From Buchnera aphidicola (Kaburagia rhusicola ensigallis) (GTDB lineage Bacteria; Pseudomonadota; Gammaproteobacteria; Enterobacterales; Enterobacteriaceae), in assembly GCA_039830025.1 (NCBI GenBank), contig CP140040.1, forward strand, positions 458,001 through 522,000: DNA of 64,000 bases. The letters run 5' to 3'. The translations under genes were made by a program, and so were the position numbers. Shown piece after piece: positions 9,091-20,139 of this stretch. Numbering within the stretch: position 1 is the stretch's first letter; each line of letters opens with the position of its first letter. The notes beneath the pieces were generated by a model, which was given only the letters and a program-made list of their open reading frames with translations, did not search any database and was not told where the DNA came from.

Positions 9091-10170
9091 ATGTGTAATA
9101 TTTTGAGTTTAATAAATCCAGGTGTAATAAATGGGTGCGATGCATTAAAAATATTTGAAATAGCTAAAAAAAATTGTTTTGCAATACCTGCAATAAATTG
9201 TATAGGAACTGATTCTATAAATATCGTTTTAGAAACGGCAAAAAAAGTTAATAGTCCAGTAATAATACAATTTTCATATGGAGGGTCAAATTTTATTTCA
9301 GGAAAAGGATTAAAAACAAGTTCTCGACACAAACAAGCAATATTAGGTGCTATATCAGGAGCTCAGCATGTACATCTAATGGCTAAATACTATGAAATTC
9401 CTGTAATTTTGCATACTGATCATTGTAATAAAACCATGTTACCATGGATTGACGAATTAATTAAAAAAGGAGAAAAATATTTCAAAATTAATAAAAAACC
9501 TCTTTTTACTTCTCATATGATAGATTTATCTAATGAACCATTAGAATTTAATTTAAGTCAATGCAAACAATATTTAAAAAAAATGAATAACATCAATATG
9601 ATGTTAGAGATGGAACTTGGTTGCACAGGAGGAGAAGAAGATGGAATAGATAATACTGATATAGATAATTCTTTATTATATACTAAACCAACCGATGTCA
9701 ATGCTGCATATGAATACTTATCTTCTATAAGTCCTTGCTTTACTATCGCAGCATCATTTGGAAACGTGCATGGTGTATATAAATCAGGCAATGTTAATTT
9801 ACGACCTACCATTTTAAAAGAATCACAAAATTATGTTAGAAAGAAACATAACCTATCTTATGATCCATTGAACTTTGTATTTCACGGAGGATCTGGATCT
9901 TCACTAAAGGACATCAAGACATCAATCAAATATGGAGTAATAAAAATGAATATTGATACTGATGTCCAATGGGCAGCCTGGAAAGGAATATTAAAATTTT
10001 ATAAAAAAAATCATATGTATTTACAAACTCAATTAGGTAATCCATATGGATCAGATAAACCCAACAAAAAATATTACGATCCTAGAGTTTGGATACGTTC
10101 TTCTCAATCATCAGTATCAAACTATCTAAAAAAAATATTTAAAATATTAAATTCTAACAATACCTTATAA
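9091..10170 (+). CDS. fbaA: Fructose-bisphosphate aldolase, class II
   Basis: Zinc-dependent aldolase that splits fructose 1,6-bisphosphate into dihydroxyacetone phosphate and glyceraldehyde 3-phosphate. It has 359 residues, as in E. coli. The catalytic Asp110 and zinc-binding His111 lie in HTDHCNK. ELGCTGGEEDG, the HGVYK zinc ligand and FHGGSGS (zinc ligand and phosphate binding) are all present, as is the KYYDPRVW segment near the C-terminus. An AGGATA ribosome-binding site precedes the start. It lies between pgk and mscS as in E. coli. Confidence 0.98.
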   Translation: MCNILSLINPGVINGCDALKIFEIAKKNCFAIPAINCIGTDSINIVLETAKKVNSPVIIQFSYGGSNFISGKGLKTSSRHKQAILGAISGAQHVHLMAKYYEIPVILHTDHCNKTMLPWIDELIKKGEKYFKINKKPLFTSHMIDLSNEPLEFNLSQCKQYLKKMNNINMMLEMELGCTGGEEDGIDNTDIDNSLLYTKPTDVNAAYEYLSSISPCFTIAASFGNVHGVYKSGNVNLRPTILKESQNYVRKKHNLSYDPLNFVFHGGSGSSLKDIKTSIKYGVIKMNIDTDVQWAAWKGILKFYKKNHMYLQTQLGNPYGSDKPNKKYYDPRVWIRSSQSSVSNYLKKIFKILNSNNTL

Positions 10171-10191
10171 AAATATTACAATACATACATA

Positions 10192-10237
10192 CCTCCTAAA
10201 AAGTTAGAGGAGGATAAATGTTATTCTCCCTAATTTT
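10192..10237 (+). promoter_or_regulatory. Three-part sequence able to form alternative hairpins
   Basis: Segment 1 (10192-10199, CCTCCTAA) can pair with segment 2 (10204-10217, TTAGAGGAGGATAA) apart from a two-base bulge. Segment 2 can instead pair imperfectly with segment 3 (10221-10233), which is followed by four T. The two pairings exclude each other, like an attenuator or a masked ribosome-binding site. Either could also simply be the fbaA terminator. Confidence 0.35.
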
Positions 10238-10271
10238 AATATTTATACTGACAATATTTATCGTTATATAG
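10218..10271 (+). CDS. Possible 17-residue hydrophobic peptide
   Basis: An ATG lies a few bases after an AGGAGG sequence, a full Shine-Dalgarno consensus that is unusual in this AT-rich spacer. The frame encodes MLFSLILIFILTIFIVI and ends at TAG 10269-10271. The peptide would be one membrane-spanning segment. The upstream CCTCCTAA can base-pair with the ribosome-binding site and could mask it. I recognise no homologue. Short T-rich frames give hydrophobic peptides by chance in AT-rich DNA, so this is only a candidate. Confidence 0.25.
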   Translation: MLFSLILIFILTIFIVI

Positions 10272-10319
10272 TTCCAATATCAATGTCACGTAAAAAGAAC
10301 TCTAAAGAATATAGATAAA

Positions 10320-11165
10320 ATGGAAAAATTAAATGTAGTAAACGATATTCATCATGCAGGAAATTGGTTAATAAGAAATCAAGAATTACTACTAGGATAC
10401 GTCATGAATTTCGTGTCTGCTATTATAATATTAATAGTAGGTTTTTTTATAGCTAAAATAGTTTCAAATATCATCAATAAAGTTTTGATTACTAGGAATA
10501 TTGATTCTACCATTTCTGGATTTTTAGCTGCGTTAGCAAGATATATAATCATTACATTGACATTAATAACTTCATTAGGATGTATTGGAGTTCAAACTAC
10601 TTCTGTTATCGCTATATTAGGAGCAGCTGGAATGGCTGTGGGATTAGCTTTACAAGGTTCATTATCCAATTTTGCAGCAGGTGTTTTATTAGTAATATTA
10701 CGACCACTTCGTACTGGAGAATATGTAAATTTAGGAAATATATCTGGTACAGTTTTAAACATCCATATATTCTATACTACTCTTAGAACATTAGATGGAA
10801 AAATGGTTGTTATACCTAACGGGAAAATTATATCAGGAAACATAATTAATTATTCTAGAGAAAAAACTAGAAGAAACGAGTTCATCATTAGTGTATCATA
10901 TAATTCTGATATTGATGTAGTAATAAAAGTATTAAAAAACGTTTTAGAAAATGAAGAAAGAGTATTAAAAGATAAAGATATTATTGTCGGATTGAGTGAA
11001 TTAGCTCCATCTTCTCTTAACTTTATTGTACGCTGTTGGAGTCATACGGATGAACTCAACATAGTATATTGGGACTTAATGGCACAATTTAAAAAAGCTT
11101 TAGATTCCAATAATATTGATATCCCTTATCCTCATCTTGAAGTATATTATCATAAAAAAAAATAA
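10320..11165 (+). CDS. mscS: Small-conductance mechanosensitive channel MscS
   Basis: Inner-membrane channel that opens under membrane tension and releases solutes during osmotic down-shock. The 281 residues (E. coli 286) show three transmembrane segments in the first 130 residues. The pore-lining TM3 keeps the family's Ala/Gly-rich pattern (GAAGMAVGLALQGSLSNFA). The soluble beta and alpha-beta domains follow, with the GTVLNIHIFYTTLRTLDG stretch. It follows fbaA as in E. coli and may be transcribed separately across the 149-base gap. The gene was formerly called yggB. Confidence 0.95.
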   Translation: MEKLNVVNDIHHAGNWLIRNQELLLGYVMNFVSAIIILIVGFFIAKIVSNIINKVLITRNIDSTISGFLAALARYIIITLTLITSLGCIGVQTTSVIAILGAAGMAVGLALQGSLSNFAAGVLLVILRPLRTGEYVNLGNISGTVLNIHIFYTTLRTLDGKMVVIPNGKIISGNIINYSREKTRRNEFIISVSYNSDIDVVIKVLKNVLENEERVLKDKDIIVGLSELAPSSLNFIVRCWSHTDELNIVYWDLMAQFKKALDSNNIDIPYPHLEVYYHKKK

Positions 11166-11200
11166 TTCAAACAAATTTTTACACTTACCTAACAAAAGCT

Positions 11201-14200
11201 ATGTTTATATTATATAAATCCTATAATTTTCATTGTCTTATGAAAAAAGCATGTTCTATTATAACTACAACTCCATTATGCAATCCATTAGCTAATGAAA
11301 TATTCATTACACCAAATGAAACCATAAATCACTGGATAAAAATATTTATAGCTCAACAATGCTCAATAGCATCAAATATTAAATTTTTTAAATTTAACGA
11401 ATTCGCGTGGACAGTTTTTCAACATATAAATCCTAAAAAATATGCTAAATCAGAGTTTGAAAAATATCATCTAATATGGAAGATGATGAATATAAAAAAT
11501 ATTAACCATCTAACTAAATTTATTAGTAATAGCCATTCCAAAACAAAATTATTCGAAATAATATCTTTTGTATCACAACAATTCAAAGAATATTTGTTTT
11601 ATCGACCAGACTTAATACAGAAATGGGAACAAATTTCCAAAAATCCACTTAATATAAATTTATCATGCATGGATCAAAACAAATTATTATGGACAACTCT
11701 TATAAAATATATGCAACATAGAAATCAACCAACATGGAACTATGCAAACTTACTTTTTCTTCTAGAAAAAAAAATACAACAAAAAAACATCAATATGAAT
11801 ACATTTCCATCAAGAATATTTGTTTTTGGAAACGACATTTTAACACCATATAACATAATAATGTTAAAAAAAATAAGTAATTTATGTTCAATTTATTTCC
11901 TTTATATCACTCCATATAAAAAAGAAAAAATACTGCTAAAGGCAATAAAACCTAAAACACATCAATGTAATTTCATGAAAGAATGTACATCACATTTTTT
12001 TAAAGCAACAATATGTTGTAAAAAATATATCGATACAACCTTAAATACACATCATGATATCACAAACATTTCATTATGGGGAAAATATGGATATGATTAC
12101 ACTTTATTATTAAGCTTAATAAGCAAAAAAGAAATAAATGTATTTAATATACCACAACCTATTAGTTTACTACAAAAAATACAAAAAAATATAATACAAA
12201 CTAATTTGAACTTAAATGCAAAAAAAAACAAAAAAAACATCGATTATAGTATAAATAAGAGAGTAATATATAATAACGACAAATCTATTTCTATACACAT
12301 ATGCACTACATTAAAAAGAGAAATAGAAGTCTTACATGATAATTTACTTGATGTACTTAACAATCATGATGATATACTATTTCATGATATTCTTATTATT
12401 AGTAAAAATATAAATAAATATGTTCCATTTATTCATTCTATATTTAATTCAATCAACCCTAAACATCGAATTCCTTTCTACATTACGTCTACTTCTAATG
12501 AAAACAAAAACACAATTTCAAATATTATTTTAAAAATACTAGATTTACCTAATAATCCACTTGATGAAAAAAATATTTTTAATTTTTTAAAAAGTTCTTT
12601 TATACTAAAAAAATTTAATATAAAAGAAAAAGAAATAATCATTTTATTAAAAATAATAAAAAAATTTCAAATTAAATCAGAAACTAATAATACTTTAAAA
12701 AAACATAAACCACCAAAAATTAATCAAGAATATACTTTTAGTAATGAGGAGAAAAGAATATTTCTTGGAAAAGCAATTAATGATGTCAGTTATACAATAT
12801 GGAACACAATTGTACCTTTCAATTATTTAAACGAAAAACATTATACAATATTCAGTAAATTAATAACATTTAAATTATTGTTACACAAATGGAAAAAAAA
12901 ACTATCTATTTCAAAACCATTAACATCTTGGAAAATTATCTTCGAACAGCTTTTAAATGATTTCTTTACACGAAATGAAATTCAAAAAGAAGAAATAATA
13001 TCTATTAAAAAAAATTGGAATAAAATAGTTGAACCTGGAATTCAAGAAGGTTATACAAAAAAACTTCCTGCAAAATTATTAAAAAATGAACTACTAAAAA
13101 ACATTTCTCAAAAAAAAAATATATACAATTGCTTTGCTGGAAGAGTGACTTTTTGTAACGGATTTATATTAAGAAGTATACCATTTAAAGTCATTTGTAT
13201 TATCGGAATGAACGATAAATTTATTATTCAAAAAATTCCTACTAAACATCTTAATTTAATACATAAATACCCAAGAATATGTGATCCATATAGAAAGAAC
13301 AAATACGAATATTTATTTTTAGAAACAATACTAGCAACGCAAAAAATATTATTAATTAGCTATCCCAAAGAATCCGAAAAAAATAATAAAACTAATCAAA
13401 GATCCATACTAATTGATCAATTATTGTCATATATTTCCAAAAATTTCTACATTTTTAACAAAAAATGTAGAAAAGAAAGAAAAGATAACAAAAAAAAATT
13501 AATTTTTCACTTATGCTATTTTCACACCGATAAACCATACAATATTAAAAATTTCATTACAGGATCTAAATATCAAAGTTTTAATGAAACCTGGCTAAAA
13601 ATTTCTAAATTAAAACAAAAAAATAAAAAAAACTTTGAAACAACTCTTCAAACAATAACATTTAAAGATATCATGTTATCCGAATTAATTACATTTTGGA
13701 AACATCCCGTTCAATATTTTTTCAATAAACGACTTCATATCATACTTAACAATGTTAAAAATATAGATTTAAATAAAGAAAACTTTTCAATTACAAAACT
13801 TAATCATTACATAATTAACATGAACATAATTGATTTCTTACTAAAGAAAAAAAATACTAAAAAATTACTTCTATACTACCAATGTAAAGGAATTATACCA
13901 ATTGGTAATTTAGGAGAAATATATTGGGAAAACCAAATAATTCTAATGACATCTTTATATAAAAAAAGTTATTTAAAAAATAAAAACTTAAGAAATACAA
14001 AATTTCGTATAAAAATTAATCAATATACATTATTTGGAATACTAAAAAATAACAACAAAACAGGTTTATTACGCTGGAAACCTACTACTATCAATAACAA
14101 AGATATTATTTCTCTATGGTTAGAACATTTAGTATATTGTTCCATATATGAACCTAGTAATAGTACTATATTAGGATTAAAAAATAATAATTGTACTTTT

Positions 14201-14539
14201 ATAAAATTAGAAAAGAAAAAAGCCAAAGATTTATTAAATCAATATATAATTGGATATGTAAAAGGAATGCATAAACCTATATTACTTACAAATTCAGGAA
14301 TTAACTGGTTAAGTACTATATATGATAAAAAATATAAAATAATTTCTACAAAAGCTACTCAATTACAAAAATCAAAAAAAAATATGATCGCAGCGTGGGA
14401 GGGAAATAATTGGAAAATAGGAGAAAAAGATGATTTATATTTAAAAAAAATAATTACAACTTTAGACGAAAAAAATATATCTAAAATATGTACTACAGCT
14501 AAAAAATGGATTCTTCCTATATTAAAATACATTCAATAA
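11201..14539 (+). CDS. recC: Exodeoxyribonuclease V gamma subunit RecC
   Basis: RecC is the scaffold and Chi-recognising subunit of the RecBCD helicase-nuclease, which processes double-strand DNA ends. The 1112 residues (E. coli 1122) start with a match to the E. coli N-terminus. The ATG at 11201 aligns directly. Further matches are KLFEIISFVSQQFKEYLFYRPD, split across residues about 110-135, and PSRIFVFGNDIL. Divergence is high, with many Lys and Asn replacements. recB begins 48 bases after the stop and recD follows, so the three probably form one transcript. The ptrA gene that sits between recC and recB in E. coli is gone. Buchnera is known to lack recA, so RecBCD here probably degrades or trims DNA ends without classical recombination. 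Confidence 0.95.
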   Translation: MFILYKSYNFHCLMKKACSIITTTPLCNPLANEIFITPNETINHWIKIFIAQQCSIASNIKFFKFNEFAWTVFQHINPKKYAKSEFEKYHLIWKMMNIKNINHLTKFISNSHSKTKLFEIISFVSQQFKEYLFYRPDLIQKWEQISKNPLNINLSCMDQNKLLWTTLIKYMQHRNQPTWNYANLLFLLEKKIQQKNINMNTFPSRIFVFGNDILTPYNIIMLKKISNLCSIYFLYITPYKKEKILLKAIKPKTHQCNFMKECTSHFFKATICCKKYIDTTLNTHHDITNISLWGKYGYDYTLLLSLISKKEINVFNIPQPISLLQKIQKNIIQTNLNLNAKKNKKNIDYSINKRVIYNNDKSISIHICTTLKREIEVLHDNLLDVLNNHDDILFHDILIISKNINKYVPFIHSIFNSINPKHRIPFYITSTSNENKNTISNIILKILDLPNNPLDEKNIFNFLKSSFILKKFNIKEKEIIILLKIIKKFQIKSETNNTLKKHKPPKINQEYTFSNEEKRIFLGKAINDVSYTIWNTIVPFNYLNEKHYTIFSKLITFKLLLHKWKKKLSISKPLTSWKIIFEQLLNDFFTRNEIQKEEIISIKKNWNKIVEPGIQEGYTKKLPAKLLKNELLKNISQKKNIYNCFAGRVTFCNGFILRSIPFKVICIIGMNDKFIIQKIPTKHLNLIHKYPRICDPYRKNKYEYLFLETILATQKILLISYPKESEKNNKTNQRSILIDQLLSYISKNFYIFNKKCRKERKDNKKKLIFHLCYFHTDKPYNIKNFITGSKYQSFNETWLKISKLKQKNKKNFETTLQTITFKDIMLSELITFWKHPVQYFFNKRLHIILNNVKNIDLNKENFSITKLNHYIINMNIIDFLLKKKNTKKLLLYYQCKGIIPIGNLGEIYWENQIILMTSLYKKSYLKNKNLRNTKFRIKINQYTLFGILKNNNKTGLLRWKPTTINNKDIISLWLEHLVYCSIYEPSNSTILGLKNNNCTFIKLEKKKAKDLLNQYIIGYVKGMHKPILLTNSGINWLSTIYDKKYKIISTKATQLQKSKKNMIAAWEGNNWKIGEKDDLYLKKIITTLDEKNISKICTTAKKWILPILKYIQ

Positions 14540-14587
14540 AAAATAAAAATAATTCATATATAAACAATAACTTAAAAATAATAAAAT

Positions 14588-17500
14588 ATGAAAAAAATAA
14601 AATCAATATCTACTAACGATGTGGTAAATTTACCTTTATCAGGAAAAATATTAATTGAAGCATCAGCAGGAACAGGAAAAACATTTTCTTTAATTATTAT
14701 ATATCTAAGATTAATTCTAGGCATTGGAAAAATATCTAACATTCATCGAACATTTTTAATTAAAGAAATTTTAGTAGTCACGTTTACAGAACATTCAAAA
14801 GAAGAAATAAAAAATAGAATAAAAAAATATATTTTTGAATTTAAAAAAATATGTAAAAAAAAAAAGTAACGACATTGTATTACAACACTTGTTAAATAAA
14901 ATTAAAAATTTAGATGAAGCTATTCATTTATTACATCGAGCAGAAAAATCAATAAATGAATTAGCTGTTTATACTATACATGAATTTTGTTATCAATCAC
15001 TAAACATCAATAAATTTTGCTCTAATATATTATTCCAAAACAAAATAATAAAAAATAAATATCATTTATACCTTCAATCTAGTAGTGACTTTTGGAATGA
15101 ATATTTAATTTCTTTACCAAAAAATATTGCTAAAATTATAGTCAAGTACTTTAAAAATCCAAATACCCTTCTGAATTATATATTACCATTGCTATCAAAA
15201 AATCATGCAAAAAAAAATACATCTATCAAGAAGAAAATCAACCTCATTCAATTTTATAACATGCTCATTCAAGAAATAAAAATCTTCAAAAAAAAATGGC
15301 TAAAAAATTGTTCAATAATGCTGATATCAATAAATAAATCTAATATAAACAAGCGTAGCTATAATAAATCTAATTTATCCCGATGGACAAAAATTATTAA
15401 CATATGGGCTCTTCATAAAACAGAAAATTTTGATATTCCTAAAGAGTTGCAATATTTTAAAAAAAGTTATTTAATAAAAAAAACCTCCAACGGGGAAATA
15501 CCAAAAAACAACATATTTGAAATAATTGAAAACTTCTTAGAAATTAATTTTTCGTTAAAAAAAATATTTGTTTTAGAAGCTATTGTACAAATCGAAAAAC
15601 GATTTAATAAGAAAAAAGAAACAAAAGGACTTTTTGATTTTAATGATTTAATTCAATTTCTTTATACTATTTTAAATAAAAAAAACGAGACAATTACAAA
15701 AATAATTAAAAAACAATACCCAATATTATTAATCGATGAATTTCAGGACACAGATTATCAACAATACCAAATATTTAAAAAAATTTATCATTTAAAAGAA
15801 GATTTATGTATTTTCATAGGTGATCCTAAACAAGCTATTTATAGCTTTAGAGGAGCTAATATTAAATCATATATAACTGCAAAAAAAAATATAAACAACT
15901 GCTACCAACTCAAAATTAACTGGAGATCTTCTAAAGAAATAGTAGAAAGTTTAAATTTACTGTTTTTAAGAAAAAAAAATATTTTTTTACTTCCTGAAAT
16001 CAATTTTATTCCAGCAAAATCTACTTATAAAAATAAACAAATAGAATTTCAAATAAACGGAATACCTCAACCAGCTTTACACTTTGTATTAAAAAAAACA
16101 CCTACTATAGGAATTACTGACTATAAAACATGGATTACAGAAATATGTATAAATTATATTTCATTCTGGTTAAATGAAGGAAGAAACGGAAATGCTGTTA
16201 TCATACATCATAAACAAACTCGATACCTTACTCCAAAAGATATTTGTATATTAGTAAATAACAAACAAGAAGCAGCTATTATACAAACAGCTTTATGCAA
16301 GGCAAATATTAAAACCACATATCTCTCAAAAAGAGAAAGCGTATTTCATAGTACTGAAGCAATAGAATTATTATGGATTTTTAAAGCTATTTTAAATCCC
16401 AAAAATAAATTCTTATTAAAACGCGCTATGTCTACCACAATTATAGATAAAACAAGTAAAGATATCGATCTCCTTACAACAAAATACTCCCTTTGGTCAA
16501 TTATAATAGATACATTTTATGAATATTTAGTTATTTGGAAAAATTTCGGCATCACAAATATGATTCATAAAATAATCATAAATCATAAAATAAATGCAAC
16601 AGATAATTCTTGTACCTATTCTCCTAACATTTCAAATATTTTACATATTGGAGAATTATTAGAAAAAAAATTTGAAAAAATTAAAAAGAAACATTTTTTA
16701 ATTTTATGGTTAGAAAAAAAAATAGAAGAAAAACATGACGTCCCTCACACAGATTACATACGAGAAAACAATGATAAAAACTGTATAGAAATTGTCACTA
16801 TTCATAAATCCAAAGGTCTTGAATATCCAATAATATGGATGCCTTTTTTTATAACTTTATATAGCACAAATCCTAATATCAGTAACGTCACAAACTCCAC
16901 ATCAAATACCATAGAATTAAAAAAAACATTATCAGAAGATATGCGACTTTTGTATGTAGCATTAACAAGAACCATTGTTCACTGTTGTATAGGAATTGCA
17001 TCTATAAATAACAAAAAAAAGAAAGACATAAAAAACTATTCAGACATTCATAACAATGCTTTAGGTTATATAATACAATCAGGAAAAAAATGCAATTATC
17101 AACAACTATATAATATTCTCTTAAAAATGAGCCATAATAAAAATATAAAAATTTCCTTGAAATCACCTGAAATTAATATTACCAATACAAAACAATACAA
17201 AAAATGTATACAACTCAAAAATCGCAAATTAAAGAGAACATTAGAATACAATTATAAAATCACTAGTTATTCCCAATTAAAGAATAACGATACTTCTTTA
17301 ATATTAACGGGGAAAAACTACCACAATTGTATTAATACCGATATTAAGATACATAACAAAAATGAAATTGAACTCACGCCGCATACTTTCCCAAGAGGTA
17401 AAAACATTGGAGTATTTATTCACAAAATATTAAAACACATTCATTTTCATAAAGACATAAATATCACTTGGATATCTCAACAACTTGAAAAAAATAACTT

Positions 17501-18074
17501 CAAAAAACACTGGGGAAACATGTTACAAGATTGGATCTATAAAATTTTAAATACGCCATTAAATAACTATAATCTTTGTCTATCTCAATTAAATCCTAAT
17601 AATTATGTTAAAGAACTAGAATTTTTTTTACCTATAAAAAATAAACTCACAGATACAAAACTAAACAGAGTGATTCGTAATTTTAACTCATCTGCGGAAT
17701 CATCTTCTAAAATTTTTTTTGATTCCATAAAAGGAATATTAGTAGGATCAATAGATTTAGTTTTTAAATGGGAAAAAAAATATTATTTAGTAGATTATAA
17801 ATCTAACTGGCTAGGTTACTCAAAGTTAGATTACTCTATTCCAGCAATGCAAAACGTAATATATACACATCATTATGACTTACAATATCAATTATATAGT
17901 ATTGCTTTACATAGATATTTAAAAAAACGCATTAACAATTATTCTTTTCATAAACATTTCGGCGGGGTTTATCTCTTATTTTTAAGAGCTAGAAATATAA
18001 CAGACCCAGATAAAGGATTATTTTTTACGTTACCCACGTCAACAAGTATTAAACAACTTGATAATCTTTTTTAA
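14588..18074 (+). pseudogene. recB: Exodeoxyribonuclease V beta subunit RecB, frameshifted at an A11 run
   Basis: RecB is the 3'-5' helicase and the nuclease of RecBCD. The first frame (14588-14869) holds the Walker A loop ASAGTGKT (residues 25-32) and VVTFTEHSKEE, and then stops at TAA 14867. The rest continues in another frame to 18074. The switch falls in eleven A at 14855-14865. Removing one A gives 1161 residues (E. coli 1180). Downstream motifs are intact: IDEFQDTD, GDPKQAIYSFRG, NWRSS, TIHKSKGLEYP and LLYVALTR for the helicase. The nuclease motif has Asp1056, Asp1069 and Lys1071 with the same 13-residue Asp spacing as E. coli. An ATG at 14835 opens the second frame but would drop the ATP site. 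Such full conservation argues for a working gene rescued by slippage, or an assembly error, rather than old decay. Confidence 0.9.
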
Positions 18075-18096
18075 AAAGAGCAACAGGAAAAAATAA

Positions 18097-19935
18097 ATGA
18101 AAATAATGTTTTTATTAAAAAAAGCTATTAAAAAAAATATTATCACTCTATCCGACTTCTATTTCTCTATCTCTATTGCACAGAACCAATCACCAAAAAT
18201 AATATTATCAACTATTTGCATTAGTTACTTCACTAGAATAGGACATACGTGTCTCCCAATTTCAGTTCTAGAAAATAAACAAGTATTTAATACAAAACAT
18301 CATACTAAGTTAATTAATAAAATTTGGAAAAAAACAGAATTATCACATAATTTTCAATTAGAATTGTTAAAAAATAAAGTCATTAGTAATGGATCTTTGT
18401 CTACTCCTCTCATTATTTTTAATAAAAAAATATACTTACATAAAATGTGGATAGCAGAAAAAAAAATATTTAATTTTATATCAAAAAATAATAATAATAA
18501 AATAAAAAATCTAATTGCAATTAAAAAAAAAATAACATTTCTGCTATGTAACAATACTGAAACTTTACAAAAAATTGCAATCGTTTTATCCATCATTAAC
18601 AAAGTAACATTTATCATGGGAGGTCCTGGAACAGGAAAAACTACGATAGCATTTAAAATATTAATAGCTATTATTACAATATCTAATAAAAAATTAAATA
18701 TTCAGTTAACAGCTCCTACAGGAAAAGCTGCCAATCGTTTAACTGAATCCATAAAAAAATCCATGTCAATGTTTTCACATTTATATCAAAATAGTTTATT
18801 AATCAAACCTGCTATCACCTTACATCGTCTTTTAGGTATCAACATAGACAATACTTTAAATATAAAAACATTAGACCATATTTCAGACATAGATGTATTA
18901 ATAGTAGACGAATCGTCTATGATTGATATTTTTACTATGGAAACATTAATTGATAATATATCAAAAAAAACCAAAATTATATTTTTAGGTGATCATAATC
19001 AATTACCTTCAATAAATTGTGGCCATATTTTAAAAGATATTCATAGTTACTACTGCAATGGATATAGTCAATCTATAATAAAAACAATTAATTTTTTTGA
19101 TATTACTGATGTTAAAAAAACTGAAAAACATAAATTTTCTAATATCAGCGATAAAATATGCATTTTGAAAAAAAACTATCGTTTTCATATTCAATCCAAT
19201 ATTGCTAAAATATCTACTAAAATTAAACAAAATAAATTTAATAATTTTAAAAAATTATTTTGCAATATATATAAAGACGTTAATTTCCATTGTATCGATA
19301 CCAATCAAGATTATAGAAAAATGATTTTAAATTTAACTGAGAATAACATGAATTATTGGAACTACTTGAATAAAAAAAAGACTCCTATTGAGATCATATC
19401 AAATTTTAATAATTATAGACTAATATGTGCTTTACAAGAAGGACCATTTGGAGTAAAACGACTCAATTCAGAATTAGAGAATGAAATGAAAAATAGAGGA
19501 CTAATTAAAACTGTTATATTTAATAAAAATATAATATATTTTGGACAACCAATCTTAATTTTAAAAAACGACTATAATCTAAAACTGTATAATGGAGATT
19601 CAGGTATTATCATATATGATGATAAAAAAAAGTTACAAGCTTGTTTTTTTATAAATAATAAAAAAATAAAATTTATACCTATCAATTTATTACCTAAATT
19701 TCAAACAAACTGGGCAACGACAGTGCATAAATCGCAAGGATCAGAATTTTATAACGTAGATCTAGTATTACCTAACATTTATTCTGAAATTTTAACTCAA
19801 GAACTGGTCTATACAGCTATTACTCGAGCAAAAAATCAATTAACTATATATAGTAATAAAACAATATTTAAAAAATCAATAAAAAACAAAACAATCAGAT
19901 ACAGCGGTTTATCTATAAATGAATGTTCTTATTGA
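18097..19935 (+). CDS. recD: Exodeoxyribonuclease V alpha subunit RecD
   Basis: RecD is the 5'-3' helicase motor of RecBCD. The 612 residues (E. coli 608) contain Walker A GGPGTGKT at 175-182, APTGKAANRLTES (motif Ia), TLHRLLG, Walker B VDESSMID, FLGDHNQLPS (motif III), and near the C-terminus WATTVHKSQGSEF and ELVYTAITRAKNQL (motifs V and VI). All the helicase motifs of E. coli RecD are therefore present. It starts 22 bases after recB with a GAGCAACAGGAAAA leader as ribosome-binding region. The pairing with recB and recC supports expression of a complete complex, provided the recB frameshift is corrected. Confidence 0.96.
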   Translation: MKIMFLLKKAIKKNIITLSDFYFSISIAQNQSPKIILSTICISYFTRIGHTCLPISVLENKQVFNTKHHTKLINKIWKKTELSHNFQLELLKNKVISNGSLSTPLIIFNKKIYLHKMWIAEKKIFNFISKNNNNKIKNLIAIKKKITFLLCNNTETLQKIAIVLSIINKVTFIMGGPGTGKTTIAFKILIAIITISNKKLNIQLTAPTGKAANRLTESIKKSMSMFSHLYQNSLLIKPAITLHRLLGINIDNTLNIKTLDHISDIDVLIVDESSMIDIFTMETLIDNISKKTKIIFLGDHNQLPSINCGHILKDIHSYYCNGYSQSIIKTINFFDITDVKKTEKHKFSNISDKICILKKNYRFHIQSNIAKISTKIKQNKFNNFKKLFCNIYKDVNFHCIDTNQDYRKMILNLTENNMNYWNYLNKKKTPIEIISNFNNYRLICALQEGPFGVKRLNSELENEMKNRGLIKTVIFNKNIIYFGQPILILKNDYNLKLYNGDSGIIIYDDKKKLQACFFINNKKIKFIPINLLPKFQTNWATTVHKSQGSEFYNVDLVLPNIYSEILTQELVYTAITRAKNQLTIYSNKTIFKKSIKNKTIRYSGLSINECSY

Positions 19936-20021
19936 TTTAGAAATAATTAAAACGTCTCAAAATAATATTCTAATAATGAATCAAAACCGTTATAAATAAT
20001 TTACAGTATAATAATAAAAAT

Positions 20022-20098
<77 letters not shown>

Positions 20099-20111
20099 GC
20101 TTATACTTAAA

Positions 20112-20139
20112 ACTATACTCTATTATAATAAATATGCAA
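20112..20139 (-). promoter_or_regulatory. Likely sigma-70 promoter of tRNA-fMet
   Basis: On the reverse strand TTGCAT (20139-20134) and TATAGT (20117-20112) are separated by 16 bases, and the -10 box lies 13 bases before the tRNA 5' end. Other AT-rich hexamers overlap, so the assignment is tentative. Confidence 0.45.
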
